Assembly: GCA_030549335.1 (NCBI GenBank)
Contig: CM060191.1
Location: 52,613,447 to 52,677,446, forward strand
From: Pontederia crassipes
Lineage: Eukaryota; Streptophyta; Magnoliopsida; Commelinales; Pontederiaceae
Length of the DNA stretch: 64,000 nucleotides
Direction: 5' to 3'
The position numbers were made by a program, and so were the translations under genes. Shown in pieces: positions 21,654 to 33,859 of this stretch (position 1 is the stretch's first letter; each line of letters opens with the position of its first letter). A model generated the notes under the pieces. It was given only the letters and a program-made list of their open reading frames with translations. It did not search any database and was not told where the DNA came from.

Positions 21654-24443
21654 CTTCTAGATATTTGAATCATACTGTGGTATTGCCTACAAATTTTTTA
21701 TTCGTCTTCAGATGATTTTCCTGTTTTCCTTCTGTGATAATGTTCTCCAGAAGACATTGGTTGTTAATTTATAGTTTATTCTTTTGTTCTGATGCATTTT
21801 TTGTTTTTTGCAGTTTTAGCGTTGTAGCTATCCTGGTGTATATGCTATGGGATTATCGAAAGTGCCAATCTGTCTGCAGTGCAAATTCCTCTAGGTTTGC
21901 ACAAGATTCTGATACTTACATTTGCTGTTGGGAGTTAGTTTGTAGATACACTTATCTCTCGATTTCTTGTAGCGTTTCTCAGGTATATATGAGAAACCTC
22001 ATTGAGTTCCTATCCACTTCCATCCGTGGGATTTTTGCAATTTTGAGGCCATAACTACTTTCTTTGCTAGTGGAAGTTGTACGCAGAGTTACATTCTGAT
22101 GTAAGATATCTTTTGATGATGATGCCAATGCTTAATTTCTGGAGGGAGTTATTTTACCTTTCTCAATTCTTTGAATATAACTAGAATCTGAACTATTGAC
22201 ACCTATTATTCTAGATGAATTGATGTGAATTTGACCTCTAAGAAAAGAAATTATGCAAATTTGGCTTTCTCCTTTATAGTTTACATGTTTGACTTGTTTC
22301 CTTACGCTACCATATCGTGAATTTAAGTGGGCAATACTTATTTGATTCATAAGTTACATCTTTCCTAGGCACAAATATAAGGATTTGCATCGCCCTCTCA
22401 CTGGGTTCAATCTATGAAACTTTCTTTTTATACTAACAGATTGAGTTTTGGTTAGTTAGTGATGCCAATAGTTTTTCTTTTTGCATTTATCTGTGTATGG
22501 GTCACTTTAGGACTGTATCAAGTTGATACGACTCTATACTCTTTGACACACATAGGTGTTCTTTCTGTTCAGCTTCTTTCTGTTCGCATTATATTGTTCA
22601 GCATAGTGTTGTTGCAACTCATGTTGGCCACTGAAGTGTACTTTGGGCCCTTATTACAATGGGAACATGTACTAATGCACCATTGATCCCTCTCATCAGT
22701 TTGACTTGGATATTCTAGGCTCATCACATGGTCTATTAAAGCGTAGAAGTAAAAAAGTATTGGTTACTTTTCAGAGTGGAGAGTAATTAAATTTTAACAG
22801 AGAATGACCTTTTTTCTGTTAGACTGCTTTGCTTTATTATTTTGCTGTACTGCAGTCAGCTATGAATAAATGATAATGGTATCTTAATTTTCATTTACTT
22901 CTCTTCATAGTTATCTTTTCAGAGATGAAAGTATGACGTGTTAACTTAGGGGGGCATCTTCAACAACATGCTTGGTTAATGTGAATGGTTCCATCAATCC
23001 ATGTTTTCCCCACTCCTGCACAAGACGAGAATCAGGTATTTCATGCATCAGACGTGAACTTTCTTTGCAAACCAAAAATGGATTGTGTAAGATGAATCTG
23101 TTAACACACCTACGCGACTGATCTATTTTCAACCCATTGCCTTATGAAACAACTAAACTTGAAGTATGTGTATCTTGGAAATATGAAGTTTTGGTACTTT
23201 GGGTCGAGTAAATGGCGTTTCACTGTAAGCTGGATATGGATATACTAGTAGCAACATTCGTTTACTACACAAACTTCAGAAGGTAATTGCAAACAAAATG
23301 GATGATACTACCTAGGTTTGGGATCATTGAGATGTGATGCCCTTTCATGTTATATATATAGTTGAAAAGCAGCCTACTTCGATTAAGCTTACCTGTTGTA
23401 TAGCTACTAGTTCTTCAACAACGTGTTTAGTAACAATAATGACATTAGCGATGTGATCCAATTGATGTTGGCCAGCGAAACAAGTCTCATGTTTATTCTT
23501 GATATTCTGAGTTTCCACACGTAATCTGCTTAGAGAGAACCATGATACTATTACTATCATTCTCATACTTTGCATTGGACTTTTAAGGATTGTCTGGAAC
23601 CAACTACCGTCAACTTATAGATCTACGGGTAGTCCTTGAATTTTTTTTTATTAAGATGAATTTATAAATAGCTTGTGACTACCATAGACCTACCTATATG
23701 TCGACGGTAGGTCCGCATGCGGGCGCCCACACGATCCATAATCTTTTTTGAATTTCCGTTGTTCTGCTGGTTGCCTTTTATACCTTTGTAGGAGTGCACA
23801 ACGATATTATAATAACTTGAGACGAGCAATCTCTGAATTTTTTTGTAAGCCAGAGGCCGGTTTCTTTTTGAGGAAAGAGGTCTACATAGCCGTGCGTTCT
23901 TGCATCCGTGTTTCCTTCAAAATTTAACTACCATCTATTAAGTGCTTCACAGGTCAAACCTGCATCCGGTTCTGCTTGCTTTATGATTGATAAGTCTACC
24001 CATTCTTTGGCAAGAAATAATTCTGCAAGAAAATTAGCACTAAACGCGACAAGAATAGAGGAGGTTCCTTGTACACGCCCAATTCCAATTATATGATGTT
24101 CTATTGTGCCTCATATAGCAAGAATATTATGTTCTTTTATTTGGTTGAAGTAAAACCTCAGGATCTTCATTTTCCATCTCAAACGATCTGCAAACACTCC
24201 AGTCCCCAAAGTAACTTCCGAAACTGGAATTCTATTCAAGTCATCAAAATACCTTGATACTCGAATCGGGTTAGCCGTCACTTTCAGTTGCACAGCTTGC
24301 TGAGGTAGGTAGGAACGTTTATATGCATGTACCATTAATTCATTACGACAAGGCTGCCAAAGGAGGATAAGGAAGGGCTTCTCAAACAGTTGTACCACAT
24401 CTTTCTAACGTTGAGAATGCTCGAAAGAAGAAGCGAACATGCA
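21654..24443. other. Intergenic region between two convergent genes, including both 3' UTRs
   Basis: No further coding exon was recognised on either strand. The first several hundred bases after 21653 and those before 24444 are expected to hold the 3' UTRs of the protease and PEX13 genes. The only notable structure is the foldback at 23604-23710. Confidence 0.5.
23604..23710. repeat. Foldback: about 31-34 bp imperfect inverted repeat
   Basis: The arm ctaccgtcaacttatag plus atctacgggtagtc (23604-23634) pairs with 23677-23710, whose complement reads ctaccgtcgacatatag plus gtaggtctatggtagtc. An AT-rich loop of about 42 bases separates them. It could be a tiny MITE relic or a transcribed hairpin in a 3' region. 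Confidence 0.6.
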
Positions 24444-24566
24444 TTATTCGCTCCAAACTTTATCCCATGATTCATTTCCGGCAGTCTTGGGGCCCTTGAT
24501 GAAATGCTGCCCACGCCCAGAAGGGCTTGGTGTTTGTTCACGTTGTTTCTGGGATTTTGTTTTCAT
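24444..24566 (-). pseudogene. PEX13: PEX13 C-terminal tail beyond the premature stop
   Basis: Directly after the TGA the same frame stays open for 40 codons, starting MKTKSQKQREQ and ending WDKVWSE before TAA at 24446-24444. Plant PEX13 proteins normally continue after VLRLLG with a Lys-rich segment (IKTKP) and end in a WDNVW-type motif, so this is the expected tail. The TGA occupies the place of the usual glycine codon (GGA would need one change). Confidence 0.8.
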
Positions 24567-26701
24567 TCATAGAATCCTCAGTACAAACCTTGCAAGTTCA
24601 CCGTACAACAAACCAGAACGATCAACGAACTGCAAAGCAACAAAACCGTACACATTATAATAATTACCTAAAGACAAACACGCGAGGAGAAACTTAACCT
24701 GGAGTAGAGCTGACATCAACATGTGAAATGCCCGAGTATTTTGGTCAATAAGTATTGCAATGCGACCTAAGAAGTTGACGACGCCCTGCAACTGCCATCA
24801 AAAGTATTCAAACTTAAAAGAAAATTGAAGCATTTTCAGCACATCGAGCAACACACAAATAGAAGGGCAAACCTATGTTAATGATGGAAAATGTTTCGGA
24901 ATATACTACCAAAAAAAAATCTTTACGGATAATGGTGGGAGCAATATGATAAGTTAGAAGTGTACAAACAATGGCCTAATGTTTTTGTAACATTTGTGTT
25001 TCCTACAAAAGTTGAAAACTTACCGCCCGAATGAAAGATACCCAATTGTCTGGGGGTGGGGGTGAAGGAGGAGGGTGACTTGGATCTTGGCCACCGTAAG
25101 GACCTCCCATGCACATCCCATAGCCTCCCATTGGTCCGCAGCCGCTATTATACATTCTATTACCATAATAAAGCCCACCCCCATACGATCCACCAAGTCC
25201 CCCATATGAACCATACATACATGAGCCATAACCTGCAGTGCATTGTATTGAATATGAGGTATATAGCCTGAGAAACTAGTTGTGTAAATTACCATAACAA
25301 CGTTACCTCCATAACTAGTTCCAAAATTTTGTCGCCACGGCCTCGGGGGCGTGGGCCTTGAAAGACCGTGAATTCCGTTTGCAGTCCGGCTCGTGTTGGC
25401 GCTCGACACTACTCCACCTGGTTTTGCAGTTCCAGATGCTTCTACAACATGGCTTGTATTTCCTGCAGATGGAGGCTTCAATGGTGTAGGACCAGACGAA
25501 GTTCCTGCTTGTTTCCGATGTGGATTTTTACCTGAGGTTTAATAATAATAATAATATATCAGTTAGTTCTATAACTGATAAAGCAAAGTAGCTTGTTTTG
25601 ACTTCAACAGGGGAAGTCATAACAGGCAGGCAGATGACACCAATAAATACCATCCAAAACATCACCTATAATTTATTTAAAAAACTAGTAACTCAAATGA
25701 TCATCCTCAAAGATATTGTACGTAAGCTACATATATATAGAACTTAACTTGACATTTTTAATACCCCGATAATTGGTGCATGCATGAACTTTCCTTCAAC
25801 TATCTCAGAGACAAACAAAATGGCATTGGACTCGAAAGTTCCCACAAGTCTTATGACTATAAACAATATATGCTCTGACCTCATCAATGCTAACAGATCC
25901 AATTGCATTTCAAGAAATCATGCCAACCTAATATCTATGCATGCTCATCGATAATGCAAAGACCTTCAATTCGAAGCCAACTTAGCTTGGATCCCCCCAT
26001 GCATGTTAAACACGGAATGAAGCTTTACTTGCACAGTTGCACGAACGTAAAAAAAAAAAAAAAATACAGCAACAACATACGCACACATGATCATGAGGCA
26101 GACGGACACACCAACATTAGAATTAGAAAAGGATAAGATTCGAAACCCCTACATTTCTTCGTGCACATAGAAAGTGAAGCTAGGGCATGGATCCTTCTAA
26201 AACCACTGAGGGATAAATCAACACCAACGGCTCGTCCAGAAATCAATGTTCCGAGTATTTCTCGAACACCAGTGATATCAGTAATCGCACTGGTGCCTCT
26301 GTTAAACACCTATCAATAAATTTTCGCGACAGCCTCTGAAGTAACTAATTCGTATATTAAAAAGCGACCCATAAAATACTACGAACACGAAAGCACCGCC
26401 TTCATGCTAGAGATAACAACAACAACAATGATAGCATCAAGCCAAAGCACGTAATCAAGATTTTGGATTAATCATTCCAATGGTAATTATAATCCCATAA
26501 AACAATATGCGCTTTTGGTGCGTCCGAATCACCATCGAAACAAGTAGTCCCCGATCGAACTACGAACCACGAAAACCCTTACAAATTCAACTAGAAACCG
26601 TAGAAATCGGATGGAAGCACACAAAAAACAGAAACAACAGCAATACGATCAATGAGGAGGAAGAGGATTCAACCTGTCCATCGCCGGGAATTCGAGGCCA
26701 T
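24567..26701 (-). CDS. PEX13: Peroxisomal membrane import protein PEX13, frame ends early
   Basis: Docking component of the peroxisomal matrix protein import machinery. Minus-strand exons: 26701-26674, 25531-25307, 25232-25024, 24791-24699, 24629-24567. Junctions are GT-AG and phases agree. The N-terminus starts MASNSRRW and continues into VEASGTAKPGGVVSSAN and SRPTPPRPW, a pattern I know from plant PEX13. Next comes a Gly/Tyr-rich repeat region (YGSYGGLGG, MGGYGM, GGPYGG), then PPPSPPPPDNW, then the conserved membrane part with LQGVVNFLGRIAILIDQNT and DRSGLLYGELARFVLR. No SH3 domain is seen, as in other plant PEX13 proteins. The frame stops at TGA 24569-24567 after 205 aa. In-frame sequence with a PEX13-like ending continues to 24444, which would give 246 aa. 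The stop may be a real nonsense change or a sequence error. It converges with the deubiquitinase gene. Confidence 0.9.
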
Positions 26702-27393
26702 ACCGGCGACCTATCCACGTCAACAAATCAACCGGCGGACGCCGAGCTCCACCACGCCGTCCTCGCGTCCGACCGAGAAAAAATAATGATAAAAAAAAAC
26801 AATAATGGACCGATGGGCCCGACTCGCGGGACGCTAATGGATGGATGGACGACTAATGAGGGCCGTTGGGGTCAGATCGCACGGCTGAGACGAGCTCGGC
26901 GACAGGTGGACTGGTCGGTTCGCGAAACCGAGTCGGGTTGCGCTATAGTGGATTTTGTTAGTTCAACAAGTCCGGAGCAATTGTTGCGTTCAAACCCTGT
27001 GCATATAATCTGAATTCGTCTTATATTTCTTTATTATAAACAAGGATTACACTTCTAACCTGCACTAAAAATTGGTTGTTGTTATGTATTAAAAAGGGGG
27101 AAAAATTATACAGCTCAAGATTTAGGCTGCAATCGACGGTTCAAAAAAAAAAAAAAACTCAAATCCAGGAAAAAAAAAATGAAAACTCAATGCGAAGAAC
27201 ATTTTCTCCCATTATGAGTACCATCATCTCCTCCACGGTAACAAACTAAGAAGGACACTTCACATTGGCAGCCCCTTGCTCTGCCGACGATGATGTGCAT
27301 TGTTGTGGTGTGGGATTCCTTTTCCACGCCGGCGATGCCTCCTCTACCGCCCACAAAGTGCACTAGTGTTTTACAAAAGGAGTAACATTGTAA
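26702..27393. other. PEX13 upstream region, no gene recognised
   Basis: It contains GC-richer DNA next to the PEX13 start (likely promoter and leader), A-runs at about 27143-27180, and sequence of unknown origin from 27181 up to the LINE remnant. The open frames here show no family resemblance. Confidence 0.45.
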
Positions 27394-27714
27394 CATCCAG
27401 AAGTTGGCGCGGCCGTCCAACACATCTTGGCAAGTCTCAACAACAGCGGTGAGCAATTGCAGGAGGAGCTCAGTTCCGGGTCGTCAGAAATTGAAGAGCC
27501 GGACCTAGAGATCATCCCGCGTCGGTCTGAAAGAAAACGAGATAGGCGGCCAGTGCACCTTCAAGGATCAACCGTCACTCTAAATGCCTCGGAGCCTAAG
27601 GGGTGCAAAGGTAAGGCTGGTAAACCGCCTACTTCTAATAAAAACTCTCTAAGGTCGCTTCCTATGCAGGTTAAACAGGGTTCAGGGATAATCGCTCCCT
27701 CCATCCCTAAATGA
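27394..27714 (+). pseudogene. LINE ORF1, C-terminal remnant
   Basis: An open frame after a stop at 27391 runs to TGA at 27712-27714. It is rich in Arg, Lys and Ser (RRSERKRDRRPVHL), without the upstream DUF4283 or zinc-knuckle regions expected for a full ORF1. Its stop overlaps the ORF2 start. Confidence 0.55.
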
Positions 27715-30700
27715 AGGTTATAGCGTGGAACTGTCAAGGAGCGGCGCGCGGGAAAGTCATGGACCGTCTCCTCGAAATAATTCGCAAACATCGCCCTGAT
27801 ATTTTAGTTTTGTTGGAAACACATTTTGATGAATGCAGGTCTCGCGAGGTCATCCGTCGTTTGGGCTCGACTTGGCGCGGCGCAGTGCAGCCAGGCATTG
27901 GTGCCTCTGGCGGCATCATCGTAGCATAGAGGGAAGGTTCTGCCCAGGTGACCCCGGTCCATCTCTGTTCACAATTCATGCATCTTGTAGTTATGTTGAA
28001 TGGCTTTACATTTTTGCTCACTAGCATATATGCTAGTACATCCCCTCTTGTTCGTCAGTCCCTATGGTCAGACTTGGATAAGCTCCAAATTGGAGACTTC
28101 CCTTGGACTATAATGGGTGATTTTAATTGTTTGCTGAACCCTGAGAATAAGAGGGGTGAGGCTCCCTTTCATCTGTCTAAATCTGTCAAATTGCTGCGTC
28201 ACTTGGTTCAATCTAAAGGTCTGATTGATCACCGTCCACAGGGTAGTTACTACCATGGTGCAACAACAGACGGGGGGCTGCGAGAATTCTCTACAGGCTC
28301 GACCGCATTCTTGTCAGCCATCATTGGCTCAACGTATTTCCATTAATGAATATCGAACACCTCCCCAGAACTGCTTCAGATCATTCTCCCTTATTAGTGC
28401 AAACTGACATTAGGAGAAAACATAAACCTTTTTACTTTAAATATGAACACTTTTGGTTAGAGTATGATGGGCCTCAAGACATTGTTAAAAAAGAATGGAA
28501 TAATGATTGCATCTTCTCCTCTTTGAAGAGAATCAAACACAAAACTCTAGAATGGAATAAGAATTGTCTAGGCAGTCTTGAGCATAGAGCTGAGTTAGCA
28601 GACAATAGGATCAAACTCCTTAAATCTAGAGATGCTGCCAGTGGCCTCTCCAACGATGAACTTAATTCCCTTAGATCAGCCTATAATGAACATAATGCAT
28701 ACTTAAGGCAAATCAGTATTAAGTGGTGGAGTAAATCAAGGGTTAACTGGCTTAAGAATGGTGATAGAAATACTAGGTTCTTCTATTTATCTACGACTGT
28801 TAGGAGAAACAAAAACTTTATTCGTTCTATGACTAGCCCCTCTGGCCACACAATTACTGATGAAAATGACATTGGGAATGCTTTTGTCCATCATTACAAG
28901 GAGATTTGGATGTATGAATCCACTCATGACACCCCTCTTCTGGATTGGCCTTCCCTTCCTTTGCTTGATGCTTCCCCTTTGTCAATAGCCTGATATCTGA
29001 TGTCTCCCCTGATGAGATAAAGAATTATCTTTGGAATATGGGCCCTGGGAAGGCTCCAGGTCCGGATGGATTCACAGTTGATTTTTACAAACACTATTGG
29101 GACACTGTGGGCCCTGGGATTATTAGCACCATATAAAATTTTTTCATAAATAATACTCTTCCTCCTGATTGGTCTAGGACTACCCTGGTTTTCATTCCCA
29201 AAAAGCAAAGGCCTACTTGGATTTCTGACTACTGTCCTATATCTCTGTGCAATGTCCTTTATAGACTCACTGCTAAAATCATTGCTAATCGGCTTAGGCC
29301 AGTGTTGTCTGAACTTATTGATCAGACTCAGTCTGCTTTTATCTCGGGTAGGAATATCCAGGAAAATATACTTACAGTGTAAAAAATTGCTCACTCTCTC
29401 AATCTTGGCAGGAAGAATTTCTTCATCTATAAAGATGACATGGACAAAGCATTTGATAGATTTTCTTGAAACTCAATCACCACTGCCATGCACCTCATGA
29501 ACTTCCCACACAAATTCATATCCTAGGTGACCACTTGTGTCCAGTCTCCGACATTTAATTGTTCCATTAATGGTATCTCCTCTGAATACTTTAAGAGCTA
29601 TAAAGGCATCAGACAGGGTGACCCGCTATCCTCCTATTTGTTTATAATTATATCTCAGGTCCTTACTTCTTTACTCCATAAGCAGGTTGTGGATGGCCAC
29701 ATTATCCCTTTCTCCATTGGCTCCTTCTCTCTTAGTCATCTTATGTTTGCAGATGATCTCATCATTTGTTTAGCTGCTACTAAGAGTAACTGCATTCATT
29801 TGAAGTATACTTTAAATTCTTACTACTTGCTTACTAACCAACGTGTTAATATGGATAAATCTGAATTGTATCTTCCAAAAAAGTTGCACAGGAAACATAG
29901 AGACATAATCAGGGCATTAAAATTGGCACCTTTCCTTTCAAATATCTAGGTGTGCAAATTTCATATAAATATATCCCCTCTATAAGCCAAACCTCCATCT
30001 TGGACAAGATCCCATCTAAATTATCTGGTTGGAAAGGTAAGCTGTTGAATCAGGCTGGGAGAGCCACACTAATCAAATCTGTTGTTAATTCCTTACCTGT
30101 TTATGCTCTTAGTGCTTCACATGTTTCTCCAGGAATTATTCGATCCTTAGAAAAATTTTCCAGATCCTTTTTACGGAACTCAGGTTAGGAGGGCAAAGGG
30201 ATCCACTTAATTAATTGGAATGGAATGAAAAGTATGAATATTGTTAGGCTTGCTCTTCTTGCTAAACGTATTCAAGACCTAATGAATGGCAAAAAGTCCT
30301 TATGGAAGGATCTAGTTTATAATAAGTATGGCTCAATTCACCCTTGGGGAAACTATGATACAAAAAAAATGTGCATGGAGTTGGAAAATTATCCTTAGCT
30401 CTCTCGGCCAACTGAGGTTTGGTTTTCTTAAATTGATTGCGGATGGGACTTCTACTTTTGTTTATTTTGATTCCTAGATATCTGTTGTCCCTTTAGCTTA
30501 GTGTCATACTTACATTAATATGGATTACATTCATTTGCTTACTTCTTTTCAGGTTTTTGATCTTATGCATAACCGTGTTTGGAATTGTAATTTACTTAAT
30601 GATCTATTTGTCCCTTTATTGTGCTCTAAGATTACTGCTATTTTCATTTCTATGCATGCCAATGATGACTTTGGATTTGGGAGATTAATTCTAACGGAAT

Positions 30701-31755
30701 TGCTATGACCGACTCTGCTTACAAGCTCATTTGCCGCCACGCTTTGCCGCCGCAAGCTCCTGGAAGGCCATCATCCCATAGAGTCTGGAAAATCTCTGCC
30801 CCCTTAAGGTCCTTTTCTTTCTTTGGAAGCTTACTCATATTAGACTACCTACCTTAGATGTAATTTCTAGATTCAACAATAATATTAATCCCACTTGTCT
30901 GCTTTGTGGATCTGAACCTGAAACCACCTCACATCTTTTTTTCCATTGTCCTATTGCCACTCAATTCTGGTCCCTTTGTCAGAACCGAATCAATTTTGCC
31001 TTTGAGCACTTGCACAGTTGAGATTCAGGGGCCTGGCTTGATGAGGGTGTCTCGCTGGACATCTGCTCAAAGAAAAAAATGCTCTCTTTGCTTGCCTTCT
31101 CTTTTTGGTCTATTTGGGGCATGAGGAATGACATCCACTTCAGGGGGTCAGAGGGCAACCGTTCTTGCGGCATGGGAAAAAGATGTGGCTGGGCATTATG
31201 AGTATGATCGTATCCACAATCCTGAGGCGCTTCACCCCCATGGTCCACACTGGGTCAGATGGGAGCCCCTGATCCACGGCTGGGTTAAGATCAACTCGAA
31301 CGGATCCCTGATTGCAGGGGAGGAATTGGGGGGGGGGGGGCTTTCTAATCAGATCGCCTAATGGCTCTCTTATTTTTGCAGGGGCGCTGAGATGGATATC
31401 TTCTTCAGTCCTCGAGCTTGAGACTTGGGGCCTTCACGTTGGCATTCTCCAAGCGTGAAATCGCGACTTTTCCAAGCTCCATTTAGAATCTGATTTGGAG
31501 GTCTTAGTTCAGTTCATCCTCAAGCAAAGAAAGCCACCTTGGCGTATCCGCAATCTACTCTTGGAAATGCACAACCTTTTGGCGGAAGGTGTAGAATGGA
31601 AGCTGGCACATGTCTATCGGGAGGCAAACCAATCGGCAGATTTTTCGGCAAATTTTGGTCGTTCAATCCTGAACGACATTTTTTGGGATCATTCCCCCCC
31701 TCAGGGGCTCTCCCTTTTGATGTATCAGGACATTAATACGCATTTTAATAGATAA
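27711..31755 (+). pseudogene. LINE ORF2: endonuclease, reverse transcriptase, RNase H
   Basis: Endonuclease motifs appear in order: WNCQG, LETHF, IYAS, MGDFN and SDHSP, spread over two frames. The reverse transcriptase shows APGPDGF (about 29056), QTQSAFISGRN, RQGDPLS (about 29614) and the catalytic FADD (about 29746). A zf-RVT segment CLLCGSEPETTSHLFFHC begins at about 30898. The RNase H region has WVKINSNGS (about 31283) and ends with YREANQSADFSANFG. Stops or frameshifts fall at about 27928, 28265, 28991, 29137, 29380, 29469, 29948, 30186 and later, so no active protein can be made. In healthy copies the endonuclease nicks the target and the RT primes on it. Confidence 0.88.
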
Positions 31756-32527
31756 GATCTTTTTCGTTTAAAAAAAAAGCAACATGAAAGCCCAAGCCGC
31801 CCAGCCCCAAATAAGCTAGCCTAAAGCCCAAAAACCCCATTCAGCCACCCCTTTTTTTCTGCTACAGTAATCCCCCACCAACCCATTCTTCTCTTTCTCC
31901 ATTCTCAGCGGGCAGGAGCTCTAAGTGCCCATTGTCCACCTTGTGACAGCTGGAGAAGAAGGAAGGGAGCTAAGGCGGGAAGAGCAAGTGGGTTCAGCAA
32001 GAGAAAGAAGAGGAAGAAGGGATGAAAGGGGAAGAAGTTAAAGTTTAGAATATTGCTATGTAAGGTATGTTGAGAGAATTCAAAATCCCTACTTATTTTT
32101 TTTAATGATGTGTTAATGCTTGGATTAAGGGTTTCTAAGATCAAACTAAGTCTTCTAAATTCATGAATAGGGGAATATGCATGATAGCTTTGATTAAATA
32201 TCTCTTTATTAAGATTACGATTTCATTGATGATTATGCTTAGAATCATGATATTAATGTCCATTTACATTGATGAAATAGCTTATTTGTTCCATATGAAA
32301 GTGATTAGGGGAAGTAAAACCCTACGTACTTCAAGATTATTGTGCTAAGAATGCTCATGTATGATCTCTATGATGATTAGAGCAAAATGTGTGTTCAAAT
32401 GTATGAAATTTGTATATATGTGTAAATGAAAAAATGGATAAAAAATAGGGCAAGTGTCGTCGAAGTCTCGAGCACGACTGTGATGCATTGGAGCATGACC
32501 GTGGCACCTATAGGGATTTTTGCCTTA

Positions 32528-32724
32528 CACTGTGTTTGTCTGAAGCCTCATTAAGGGGAAAGGAAGAAAATGAGAGGAAAGAAAAAATGAGGGAAGGGAA
32601 GGGACATTTTACACCCCAATTTGGGTTTGAAACAAAATAGCACAAATAGAGGGGAAGGGAGGGGAAAAAATTTCTCTTCCCCTCCCCCTCTTTACCCTCC
32701 TTTTACCTCAATCCATACACAGTG
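32528..32724. mobile_element. Tourist-like MITE in the copy A LTR
   Basis: A 197-bp element with ends cactgtgt...acacagtg, flanked by TTA at 32525-32527 and 32725-32727. The interior is a purine-rich half (ggggaaaggaag) followed by a pyrimidine-rich half (cccctccccctc), so the whole can fold back. The TTA duplication indicates a PIF/Harbinger relative. Confidence 0.75.
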
Positions 32725-33499
32725 TTAGAGTGAAAACGCGTTCGAAGAAGAAATGGACGCTCTGTTACGATAGTGACCATGTGGTCGCACGGTCGTGACA
32801 ACTCAGTAACCTCCTTGCCTTAGAAATATTTCGAGAACAGAAGGGAAATGACTCTTCTGTCACAAGCGTGACAGTACGGACATATGTGTTTTTAGTCATG
32901 ACCGTACGATCATCAAACCATGAACAACGGATGATACCGACATAGATGTGACAGTGAGAGCACGACCGTGACCACATTGTGCTGAGAGAAATGACTAAGT
33001 GTCCGGCCATGACGGACCATTACATGTCTGCTCTTGTGTGTGGACATGGCCATGACAAGTCAGAAGGTTTATGTGATGTCGATTGTTTTACACTTAGAAG
33101 ATTTTAATGCCAGTATGACCTTAAATATGATTAAATATGCAGCATGTATTTAATGATAGTATATATAGATGAATATAATTAAAAGACGGATTGGTATGAA
33201 TGTGTCTTGTTATAATAGTGGATGGGAACAAAGTTTTTACTTGCTAGCTTATCTGATGTGTTCCTAGGGAAACTACTACACCTACAAGTTGGGGTTTCCA
33301 AAAGTGGGATCTATGAGGATCCCGACCTAGCGAGCCAAACTCGCAAATCAACATGATCTTCCCAGTCGCCAAGATAAGAAGTTATCTAAATAAAGATAGA
33401 AGATGAAAAGTTGAAAGTCAGTTAAAGTGACTAAGGTGAATGACTTGGGACATAAAAATGAAGATGATGATAATGAAAGCACATAAAACACTACAATAA

Positions 33500-33850
33500 A
33501 ATGGGCGCTTAGCGACGCAAAGTAGTGTCGTCAAAATCTGTGACGCTATATAGACGCCACTAGCGCCTTTATAGCGTCTACTTCGCGTCACGACAATGAG
33601 ACACTACTTGCCTCTCGATAGCGTCTCATTAGCGTCTTCTTAGCTATTCAGTGAATAGATGCTAAGTCTGACGCCATCGAGACGCTATGTCAACGCTATT
33701 ATTTCGCGCTACGAAGCGGAAATGCGTGGCAGCACCTAGCGTCGTTCTCGCGTCGACGACGTAAGATGCGAAATTAGCGTCGCAAGATTGGCGCCTCTAA
33801 AGAGACGCTAATATAGCGTCTCTGAAATAGGCGACGCTATTTGGACGCTA
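33500..33850. repeat. Subterminal repeats of CACTA 2 (left, outer)
   Basis: Very dense tagcgtc/gacgcta units in both orientations. Further blocks lie at about 34210-34420 and 34890-35055, separated by AT-rich microsatellite DNA. In this superfamily such units bind TNPA-type proteins. Confidence 0.8.
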
Positions 33851-33859
33851 TTGTGTTAC

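Larger units (their letters stand above)
27394..31778 (+). mobile_element. LINE (L1-type non-LTR retrotransposon), 5'-truncated
   Basis: It starts within the C-terminal end of ORF1, runs through a complete but broken ORF2, and ends in an A-run at 31770-31778. Domain order is endonuclease, reverse transcriptase, zf-RVT, RNase H, the layout of plant L1-type LINEs. Truncation at the 5' end is typical of target-primed reverse transcription. No matching target duplication was found. Its 3' end abuts an LTR-derived sequence, so it probably landed near the start of the gypsy LTR that follows. Confidence 0.85.

Noticed and set aside
22380-22440. tRNA-like gggttcaatc near 22405
   Set aside because: Only a B-box-like word; no A box at the proper distance and no cloverleaf.
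26507-27013. 168-codon + strand frame upstream of PEX13
   Set aside because: It overlaps PEX13 exon 1 and promoter in antisense, and shows no family resemblance.
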